A stretch of DNA of 64,000 nt from UBA1930 sp943368475. Lineage in GTDB: Bacteria > Bacteroidota > Bacteroidia > Chitinophagales > Chitinophagaceae. The notes under the pieces were generated by a model. That model did no database searches and was not told the origin of the DNA. It worked only from the letters and a program-made list of their open reading frames with translations. The first letter of the stretch is position 1. Every line of letters starts with the position of its first letter. Position numbers and translations under genes: made by a program. This document shows, piece by piece, positions 47,761 to 54,427 of the stretch. The DNA lies in assembly GCA_943368475.1 (NCBI GenBank), contig CALRLF020000006.1, forward strand, positions 33,845 through 97,844, in the 5' to 3' direction.

Positions 47761-47847
47761 AGATATCGGTTGGTGCTTAATTACAAATTAACAACTAATC
47801 TATAATTAAAGTGGAATAAATTGTATGTACGGATGAAATCCTAAACT

Positions 47848-47855
47848 TATATTTG
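47848..47855 (+). promoter_or_regulatory. -7 promoter word of the ArsC/Spx-like gene
   Basis: TATATTTG fits TAnnTTTG, 15 bases upstream of ATG 47871. TTG at 47821-47823 is a weak -33 candidate with a 24-base spacer. Confidence 0.45.
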
Positions 47856-47870
47856 AACCAAACAATATCT

Positions 47871-48224
47871 ATGAGTTTCATTTTATACGGATTATCCAAT
47901 TGCGATGTTACCAAAAAAGCCATTCATTGGTTTAAAGAAAACAATATTGATTTTATTTTTCACAATACAAAAGCAGAGGCGATTTCTAAAGAAAAAATAC
48001 AAAACTGGTGTACTCAAGCTGGTTGGGAAAAATTATTAAACAAAAAAGGAACAACTTTTAGAAAACTACATCCTGCTGTGCAAATGAACGCTACTACTGA
48101 AGCTGCAGCCATTGAAATAATGTACGAAAGGCAAAGCACCATTAAACGCCCAGTGATAGAAAAAAACAACAAAATAATAACGGTTGGGTTTGATGAAAAA
48201 AAGTACGAGATAGCTTATTTATAA
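47871..48224 (+). CDS. ArsC/Spx/YffB-like thioredoxin-fold protein
   Basis: A 117-residue protein from ATG 47871 (MSFILYGLSNCDVTKKAIHW); the frame also opens at a TTG six codons upstream. The single active-site cysteine (Cys11) lies in the C-x-x-T context of ArsC-like proteins. HNTKAEAISKEKIQNWCTQAG, LLNKKGTTFRKL and KRPVIEKNNKIITVGFDEKK follow the family pattern (the RPV segment). It may act as a glutathione- or thioredoxin-linked reductase; true arsenate reduction is not supported by neighbours, because no ars genes are near. The 3' codons form one arm of its terminator. Confidence 0.85.
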   Translation: MSFILYGLSNCDVTKKAIHWFKENNIDFIFHNTKAEAISKEKIQNWCTQAGWEKLLNKKGTTFRKLHPAVQMNATTEAAAIEIMYERQSTIKRPVIEKNNKIITVGFDEKKYEIAYL

Positions 48225-48238
48225 ACTATCTCGTACTT
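48201..48238 (+). terminator. Terminator overlapping the 3' end of the ArsC-like gene
   Basis: Thirteen-base perfect arms AAGTACGAGATAG (48201-48213, coding) and CTATCTCGTACTT (48226-48238) with the stop codon in the loop. Confidence 0.7.
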
Positions 48239-48397
48239 AAACTATTCATCAAAAATTTACATTCTGCTTTGAAACTCTTTAGGCTGTTTTACCAAATCTC
48301 GGTATGCATACCAAATTATCAATATTACTTTTCGTAAGGCTATGCCTAGAACTTAGTTTTTGTAGCATCTATATAATCTCTTAATATTCAACCACCA

Positions 48398-48913
48398 TCA
48401 TTTCTTACTTACATCAATCACTTCCATCCATTTTTCTACCATTTTAAATGTAGCAGGACAGTACTCTATATTTTGCTGATGCACATGAATATATTCAGTA
48501 ACTTTTTTCTTTTTTAAATGAGGGAACCCTGCACAGTCTGTTGGTCTTACTTCATAAATACTACACATATTATTATCGAGATTTAAAAACTGGCAGGGCT
48601 GCTGCACATTTACCCAGTCGCCATCTTTTTTGTCAAACTTTAGCCACTTAGTTTTAAACTCATCCTGCGTCATTTCAAAATGTGCTGCAATACGTTTAAT
48701 GTCTTTACTGGTAAAAGTGGGTGTCATTTTTTTACAGCAATTGGCACAGCTTAAACAATCTATTTCCTGCCACACTTCTGCATCAACTTCATCTACAATT
48801 GCATTGATATTTTTAGGTGGATTTTTCTCTACTTTACCTAAGAATTTTTTAAACGCTTTTTTGTGGTAACGAACTTTTTGTGCAAACGAACGAAAATTTA
48901 CCGGCTGCATCAT
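48398..48913 (-). CDS. YkgJ family cysteine-cluster protein
   Basis: A 171-residue protein (two ATGs in a row at the start). The metal-binding pattern is CLSCANCCKKMTPTFT, then QPCQFLNLDNNMCSIYEVRP, TDCAGFPHL and EYCPATFKM, the arrangement of the YkgJ/UPF0153 zinc- or iron-chelating family. The family's role is uncertain. It diverges from xerD with an 86-base gap. Confidence 0.85.
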   Translation of the reverse strand: MMQPVNFRSFAQKVRYHKKAFKKFLGKVEKNPPKNINAIVDEVDAEVWQEIDCLSCANCCKKMTPTFTSKDIKRIAAHFEMTQDEFKTKWLKFDKKDGDWVNVQQPCQFLNLDNNMCSIYEVRPTDCAGFPHLKKKKVTEYIHVHQQNIEYCPATFKMVEKWMEVIDVSKK

Positions 48914-48999
48914 AAATTAAAAATTGTTGATTGAATTGCTTTGCTGAAATTGCAACGAATATAACTACAAACACTAAACAATAAACAGTTCACCATAGT

Positions 49000-49902
49000 A
49001 TGTGGGAAGCTTATAAAAAAGGATTTAAAGCCTGGCTGCAATTAGAGAAATCTCTCAGCGATCATTCTGTTGAAGCTTACCTACGTGATATTGAAAAACT
49101 AACTACTTTTTTACTGGCAACCAACAACACAAAATCTCCCGATGCAGTTACCATAAAAGACCTGCAAAATTTTATTCAGTGGATTGGCGAATTGGGCATG
49201 ACAGCCACCTCGCAGGCAAGAATTATTTCGGGCATTCGCAGCTTTTATAAATATTGTTTAACCGAACAAATTATTACATCCGACCCATCGACCCTATTAG
49301 ATACGCCCAAAACACAAAGAACCCTACCCGATTTTTTAAGCTTTGAAGAAATTGAATTGATTATTGCACAGCTCGATTTAAGTAAACCAGAAGGTGGACG
49401 TAACAAAGCCATCCTAGAAACCATGTACAGCTGTGGTTTGCGGGTTAGTGAAGTAATTAATTTAAAAATAAGTTGCCTGTATTTAGATGTTGGTTTTATT
49501 CGTGTAATTGGTAAAGGCAATAAAGAAAGGTTGGTACCAATTGGTGGCGATGCCATTAAATACATAAGCATTTATAAAAACGATATTAGGGTGCATGTTC
49601 AACCCAAAAAAGATTGCCAAGATATTTTGTTCCTGAACAAATTTGGTAAGGGATTATCGAGAATTATGATCTTTTATATTATTAAAGAAATGGCTGCTAA
49701 AGCTGGTATTACAAAAAACATTTCGCCACACACATTCAGGCATTCTTTTGCAACACATTTGGTAGAAGGTGGAGCCGATTTGAGGGCTGTACAAGAAATG
49801 CTGGGGCATGAAAGCATTACCACCACCGAAATTTATACGCATTTAGACAGAGACTATTTACGCAGCACATTGCATCAGTTTCATCCTGCATTTAAAAAGT
49901 AA
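49000..49902 (+). CDS. xerD: Site-specific tyrosine recombinase XerD
   Basis: A 300-residue recombinase for resolving chromosome dimers at dif. The N-terminal SAM-like domain (residues 1-100) includes KSLSDHSVEAYLRDIEKL. The catalytic set is complete: Arg148 (YSCGLRVSEVINL), Lys172 (VIGKGNKERLVPIG), His244 and Arg247 (ISPHTFRHSFATHL), His270 (EMLGHESITTTEIYTHLD) and Tyr279. Length and core motifs fit the housekeeping protein rather than a phage integrase, and no att-like repeat or cargo surrounds it. Its stop codon touches the 3' end of the convergent orphan T9SS-domain gene. Confidence 0.92.
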   Translation: MWEAYKKGFKAWLQLEKSLSDHSVEAYLRDIEKLTTFLLATNNTKSPDAVTIKDLQNFIQWIGELGMTATSQARIISGIRSFYKYCLTEQIITSDPSTLLDTPKTQRTLPDFLSFEEIELIIAQLDLSKPEGGRNKAILETMYSCGLRVSEVINLKISCLYLDVGFIRVIGKGNKERLVPIGGDAIKYISIYKNDIRVHVQPKKDCQDILFLNKFGKGLSRIMIFYIIKEMAAKAGITKNISPHTFRHSFATHLVEGGADLRAVQEMLGHESITTTEIYTHLDRDYLRSTLHQFHPAFKK

Positions 49903-50193
49903 TCATCTTACTAAAATAGTGCTGGTAAACTGTTTATTATTCTCATTATTCACCAAACGTATAGAGTATGTACCACTATTAACCAGTGATGGTATATTAA
50001 ACAATTTCACTTCATGTTTATCGGCAATAACTACCTTTTCTTCATGTAACAAAGTCGCTGAATTATCTATTAATTGTACGGAATAATTACCAGCATTTTT
50101 AACAGTTAAGTTAACTACTTTACCTTTTGTTGCAGGATTTGGATAAACACTAAAATGCTTTACCTTAAAAAGCTTTTGTACTAAATTTTTCAT
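49903..50193 (-). CDS. Orphan T9SS sorting-domain protein
   Basis: A 96-residue protein from ATG 50193 (MKNLVQKLFKVKHF). The whole chain is one T9SS type A sorting domain (FSVYPNPATKGKVVNLTVKN ... NKQFTSTILVR) with no signal peptide and no cargo. The sequence closely parallels the C-terminus of the neighbour at 50394-51413 (PNPSTKGG, VKQAGIYTVHIFDN). It may be the leftover of a partial duplication, or a pseudogene fragment that kept its frame. An earlier ATG 14 codons upstream adds no signal sequence. Confidence 0.6.
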   Translation of the reverse strand: MKNLVQKLFKVKHFSVYPNPATKGKVVNLTVKNAGNYSVQLIDNSATLLHEEKVVIADKHEVKLFNIPSLVNSGTYSIRLVNNENNKQFTSTILVR

Positions 50194-50330
50194 GCTATAA
50201 TCATTTAAAATCATTAAATACAATAACCATTCCAATATTGCAGAATAGCTATGTTAAAGATGTATTTAACCATTTAATTACATATACGTTTGTGCAATAA
50301 ATATGGTTGGCTTATAATTGATTCATTGTA

Positions 50331-50361
50331 AAAAAATCCCACTACAACAATTGCAGCAGGA
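50331..50361 (-). terminator. Terminator of the Cys-motif/T9SS hybrid gene
   Basis: On the minus strand, TCCTGCTGCAA pairs with TTGTTGTAGTGGGA (several G-U pairs) and is followed by seven Ts. It lies 33 bases after the stop at 50394. Confidence 0.65.
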
Positions 50362-50393
50362 CTTTCTTTCACCAAAAACAAACAGATCATTTA

Positions 50394-51413
50394 TTATTGA
50401 ACAATAAGTTTATCTACATATTGCTTTTTTGTTTTCTTATCAATCAATCTTATATAATACGTTCCTTTAACCATACAAGTAGGAAAAACAATTTGTACCA
50501 CTTCTCCTTTTGCATTTACCGTTACTTCCTGTACATGTACTAGCTTAGAATTATTATCAAAAATGTGTACAGTATAAATACCAGCCTGTTTTACAGCAAT
50601 ACCAACTCCACCTTTGGTTGACGGGTTAGGCAATATCTTAAAGAATGCATTGTTAAAAATTTTCTTAACAAAAGTGATCACAGTATCTTTTGTTTCCATT
50701 TTCTCGAACGATGTAATTCCACCCATTATAATATTTGTTCCACTTAAATCGCCTTTATCAAAACCACCAATACCAGTAATAGTAGTATCTGTAGCAGTTA
50801 ATGTTATCGTGGTATCACTGCTTTGTAGCATACTTACAGGCACCATTCTACTATCAAACCCTTTTGCACCAACCAATATAGCATCTAATGTTTCGTTCAC
50901 ATGCATTACAAATTGACCTTGCTTATTCACCAATATTTTATCTAAGCCAACTGGGTTTAACGCATAAGCATTTAATAAAACTTCTTGTTCTGCATTAACT
51001 ACTTTACCCTTTAAAGTAATTTCAGCTTGCTGCATTTGCTGTGTAAATAAACTGTTATTATTGGTAGTTAATAACCCCGATTTTGGTTCTTCACGTACAA
51101 CTTTTTTTTGTGCATTTCCTTTTACAACACTAAAAAATAACGATGCAACCCCAGCCATAAGTAACTGCCACCCTTTTCTTCTTTTTCTATCACTATCATG
51201 CAATGCACGTTGTAATTGATCTTTATGAATCCTGCCACAAATACTTCCATTACCAGCTGATAGATGTTTTAAGACTTCTTGATCAGTCATTACAGTAAAA
51301 TCCATCACTTGTGTAGCACAGCTATCGCAAAACCGACCTTTTTCAACCGCAGTCATTTTATTCCAGTCTTCATTACAAGGTGTTGCAACGTGTAAGTATG
51401 TTTCAGTTCTCAT
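50394..51413 (-). CDS. Hybrid protein: Cys-motif N-domain, internal signal-like segment, T9SS C-terminus
   Basis: A 339-residue protein. Residues 1-65 carry HVATPCNEDWNKMTAVEKGR then FCDSCATQVMDF and SICGR, a short Cys-containing domain seen at the N-terminus of various Bacteroidota proteins (Cys13, 29, 32, 59). A hydrophobic segment with a signal-peptidase-like end (LLMAGVASLFFSVVKGNAQ) follows at residues 83-101, preceded by RKRRK. A carboxypeptidase-regulatory-like domain (ITLKGKVVNAEQEVLLNAYA) and a sorting domain (FKILPNPSTKGGVGIAVKQA ... KKQYVDKLIVQ) end it. The combination is odd because T9SS cargo normally has its Sec signal at the extreme N-terminus. Confidence 0.75.
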   Translation of the reverse strand: MRTETYLHVATPCNEDWNKMTAVEKGRFCDSCATQVMDFTVMTDQEVLKHLSAGNGSICGRIHKDQLQRALHDSDRKRRKGWQLLMAGVASLFFSVVKGNAQKKVVREEPKSGLLTTNNNSLFTQQMQQAEITLKGKVVNAEQEVLLNAYALNPVGLDKILVNKQGQFVMHVNETLDAILVGAKGFDSRMVPVSMLQSSDTTITLTATDTTITGIGGFDKGDLSGTNIIMGGITSFEKMETKDTVITFVKKIFNNAFFKILPNPSTKGGVGIAVKQAGIYTVHIFDNNSKLVHVQEVTVNAKGEVVQIVFPTCMVKGTYYIRLIDKKTKKQYVDKLIVQ

Positions 51414-51630
51414 ATTTAATCATTTGCTACAAGATGCTGGGTGTAAAAAAATTACATAAAACAAATTAAAAATAATTTTGGGCTTTCAACAGCACTTCAA
51501 AACTAAGCTGCAGTTTTTGGCTATTCACTGCTACTCCGCCACAAAACCAACACACATTTTCTTCAGCGTGGTATCCGTTGCTATCCAAAGCCCATCAGTA
51601 ACAAAACAATTTTCAACAGCAGACACAAAA
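51414..51630. other. Unexplained intergenic stretch with locally higher GC
   Basis: Upstream of the hybrid gene. Positions about 51480-51600 are richer in G and C than typical spacers here and open in one plus-strand frame without a convincing start. It could be a gene remnant or an undescribed repeat. Confidence 0.4.
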
Positions 51631-51661
51631 AAAGGAACTCCGCAAATTGCGGAGTTCCTTT
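51631..51661 (-). terminator. Terminator of the porin gene
   Basis: Near-perfect palindrome, arms AAAGGAACTCCGCAA and TTGCGGAGTTCCTTT, 29 bases after the porin stop; T-rich on the minus side. Confidence 0.85.
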
Positions 51662-51690
51662 ATATACTTACCTATATTACAAACCCAATT

Positions 51691-52743
51691 TTAGAACTTA
51701 TACACTGCAGCAAGAATAAATGATGTAGTAGATTTTGATGTTGCTCCCGATGCTTTTTTAAACACAGCATTATCAGCATTATCTAATCTCAACTCAGGAA
51801 TAATTACCAAGTTATCTACTTTAAAGTTTGCAGAAAGTGTAGATGCAAAAACATTACCACCAATACCTGCAAGGGTTAACATTTTTTTATCGCTGAACAT
51901 TTCATTTCTCCAATTCAATCCAAATTTGCTGGTAACATCGTAGCCTAAATATAAAGCACCACCCCACCAGTTTTCAGAACCTTCCCACTTACCAGCAACT
52001 TTATTTTGTAAAGTTTGGTAAGTAGCATTAACACCAATATTAAATTTAGGAGAAGCAGCATAAGTTACAACCACATCTTCTTGGCTTAATCTCGTATCAC
52101 CAGTTGCATTACCACCTTGATAGTTTACATACAATTTAACTTTATCGTCTTTAGTAGCAGTTGCAAACTGAGCAATTACAAATTTGTTTAAGCCACTAGC
52201 CGATTTTAAATCAGTTGGGTTAGCCAAACCAATCATTAAAACACTTTTTGCACTTGTTGCAATTTCTGCTTTGATACCTGTATGAAAGAAAGGACCATAA
52301 GAGAACATATAGCTCATGCTATAGTTTTTATTAGCAACTGCATCTACCAATTCGTAACCAACATGTGTAGCCCAGCTACCAGCAGTTAATTTTACTTTAC
52401 TACTTACCTGATAAGTTAAGTACAATTGTTTTACAGCAACCATGGTACTTGCATCGTTGTAAGAAAACTCTTGTGCACGTTTACCAAAACCCAAATCGGC
52501 AACGATTCCTACTTTTCCTACACTATGTTCAGCTTTTAAAGAAGCCATACCCAACTCAAAAGAGTTTTGAGAATTGGTGAAGCTTGTACGATTGTTAGTA
52601 GCATCTTTATTAAAGTCGTACTTATAATAAAAATCACCAGAACCAGATAAGGTAAAACTTGATTTTTTTGTTGAATCACCTTGTGCAAATACACTTGAAA
52701 TAGCTAATAATGCAACTGGAGTTGCTAAAAATTTCTTTAACAT
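51691..52743 (-). CDS. BBP2/OmpL-like outer-membrane porin
   Basis: A 350-residue protein with signal peptide MLKKFLATPVALLAISSVFA. The mature chain reads as alternating amphipathic strands: FTLSGSGDFYYKYDFNKD, ELGMASLKAEHSVGKVGIVA, VKQLYLTYQVSSKVKLTAGS, VVTYAASPKFNIGVNATYQT. It ends SFILAAVYKF, with a terminal aromatic residue as in outer-membrane barrels. It resembles the BBP2 (porin-2, OmpL-like) family. The gene lies 114 bases downstream of amt on the same strand, separated by a nested hairpin, which suggests a shared nitrogen-uptake role; this is inference. Confidence 0.82.
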   Translation of the reverse strand: MLKKFLATPVALLAISSVFAQGDSTKKSSFTLSGSGDFYYKYDFNKDATNNRTSFTNSQNSFELGMASLKAEHSVGKVGIVADLGFGKRAQEFSYNDASTMVAVKQLYLTYQVSSKVKLTAGSWATHVGYELVDAVANKNYSMSYMFSYGPFFHTGIKAEIATSAKSVLMIGLANPTDLKSASGLNKFVIAQFATATKDDKVKLYVNYQGGNATGDTRLSQEDVVVTYAASPKFNIGVNATYQTLQNKVAGKWEGSENWWGGALYLGYDVTSKFGLNWRNEMFSDKKMLTLAGIGGNVFASTLSANFKVDNLVIIPELRLDNADNAVFKKASGATSKSTTSFILAAVYKF

Positions 52744-52768
52744 TGTAATAGATTTTTGTTTTATAATG

Positions 52769-52824
52769 AAAGGGTATAGCCTTAACTGGTGTGCGAAACC
52801 AGTTTTACTATGGCTATACCTTTT
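52769..52824. terminator. Nested hairpin between amt and porin
   Basis: The outer stem AAAGGGTATAGCC pairs with GGCTATACCTTT (one-base bulge). The inner stem AACTGG/CCAGTT encloses a nine-base loop. It may end amt transcription partially or control the porin. Confidence 0.6.
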
Positions 52825-52857
52825 CTCTTTAAATTAATTGTAAAATTTGTGAAAATC

Positions 52858-54249
52858 TTAGTGAGCTGGTTCTTCTACCAAAACACCTTCTTTTTTAACC
52901 AGCAATGTACCTTGTACATAATTCTCATCATGTTGGCTGGCATCTAAACCTTCTAACTCATCTTCTTCACTTACCCTAACAGGAACAATAAAATTGATGA
53001 ATTTAAAAATTAAGTAAGAAACAATGAAGCTATAAGCAACAACGATAAACAAAGCTTTTACTTGTGTAAAAAAGAATGTTGCATTGCCATAAGCTAAACC
53101 ATCGTTACCAGCTGCATTTACAGTTTTGGTAGCAAAGATTCCAGTTAATAACATACCAACCATTCCACCTACACCATGACAAGGAAATACATCTAACGTA
53201 TCATCTAACTTAGTTTTTCCTTTTAACATTACAGCTAAATTAGAAATAACAGCAGCTATAACACCAATGAAAATACTTTGAGGTATTGCTACAAAACCAG
53301 CACCTGGTGTTATCGCAACTAAACCAACAACAGCACCTATACAAAAACCAATTACAGATGGTTTTTTACCTTTTAATACTTCAAAAAACATCCAGCTTAA
53401 ACCAGCAGCAGCAGCAGCAGTATTGGTAGTTGCAAACGCAGAAACAGAAAGTGCATTAGCACCTAAAGCCGAACCTGCATTGAAGCCAAACCAACCAAAC
53501 CACAACAACCCTGTACCAATTAATACATAAGGAATATTTGCTGGAACAGTTTCTTTGGTTACAAACCAAGATTTTCTTGGTTTTAAAACCAATGCACCAG
53601 CCAAAGCAGCACAACCAGCAGAAATGTGAACAACTGTTCCTCCTGCAAAGTCTAATGCACCCATTTTATATAAAAAACCATTTGGATGCCAGCTCCAATG
53701 TGCCAATGGAGCATATACCAATAAAGAAAATAATACGGTGAATAAAATGTAGGCAGTAAAACGAATTCTTTCAGCAATTGCACCTACAACCAATCCTGGA
53801 GTAATAACGGCAAACATTAACTGAAACAATGAAAACAATAACAATGGAATTGTTAATGCTGTACCACCTTGTAAAATCGGTTCACCCGATAATACGTTTT
53901 TGAAGAATAAGAAAGTTTTGGGGTTACCAATAAAACCTCCAACGGTGTCTCCAAAACAAAGACTAAAACCAACAACTACCCAAAGTACACTTACGATACC
54001 TGCGGCTACAATACTTTTCATCATAGTAGAAAGTACATTTTTACGATGTACCATTCCTCCATAGAAAAATGCTAAGCCCGGAGTCATCAAGAATACTAAT
54101 GCGGTTGCTACAATAATCCAGGCAATATCTGCTGGAGCATAAACTTTACTACCATCGAAAATGGTAGCACTTGGAATGAAAAGTGCAGCAATAGCAACGA
54201 GTGCTAATACCAGAAAGGGGGCTACATTTTTTGCAGTGGACGTACTCAT
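52858..54249 (-). CDS. amt: Ammonium transporter (Amt/MEP/Rh family)
   Basis: A 463-residue membrane protein with about eleven membrane segments. The channel's twin histidines are His208 (FAGGTVVHISAG) and His358 (DVFPCHGVGGMVG). FFYGGMVHRKNVLSTMMKS and WFGWFGFNAGSALG are strong family signatures. The protein moves ammonium into the cell. No glnK/PII gene is adjacent, which is unusual for a bacterial amt but possible. The C-terminal tail (DELEGLDASQHDENYVQGTL) is cytosolic and would be the PII-binding part. Confidence 0.94.
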   Translation of the reverse strand: MSTSTAKNVAPFLVLALVAIAALFIPSATIFDGSKVYAPADIAWIIVATALVFLMTPGLAFFYGGMVHRKNVLSTMMKSIVAAGIVSVLWVVVGFSLCFGDTVGGFIGNPKTFLFFKNVLSGEPILQGGTALTIPLLLFSLFQLMFAVITPGLVVGAIAERIRFTAYILFTVLFSLLVYAPLAHWSWHPNGFLYKMGALDFAGGTVVHISAGCAALAGALVLKPRKSWFVTKETVPANIPYVLIGTGLLWFGWFGFNAGSALGANALSVSAFATTNTAAAAAGLSWMFFEVLKGKKPSVIGFCIGAVVGLVAITPGAGFVAIPQSIFIGVIAAVISNLAVMLKGKTKLDDTLDVFPCHGVGGMVGMLLTGIFATKTVNAAGNDGLAYGNATFFFTQVKALFIVVAYSFIVSYLIFKFINFIVPVRVSEEDELEGLDASQHDENYVQGTLLVKKEGVLVEEPAH

Positions 54250-54427
54250 AAGCTTAAGGGTTTTTAAATAGTTAAAAAATAAACAATATTAACTTATGAG
54301 CACAAAATAGATAAAAAACTAACAAAAAGACCATTTTATTTTACATAATTTATTTTATAATGTATAAAATAATGAATAAAAGAAGGGCTTTTTGTTAGTT
54401 TTACACATTAATAGTTGAAATTTTATG

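Noticed and set aside
47871..48224. ArsC-like gene as part of an arsenic-resistance operon
   Set aside because: No arsR, arsB or acr3 gene is near; the protein is equally similar in pattern to Spx/YffB.
49000..49902. XerD-like recombinase as a mobile-element integrase
   Set aside because: Length and motifs fit housekeeping XerD, and no att repeats, cargo genes or composition change surround it.
51478..51723. 81-codon plus-strand frame before the porin
   Set aside because: Starts at a non-ATG codon and its end runs through the porin terminator into the porin's 3' end; reported only as an unexplained stretch.
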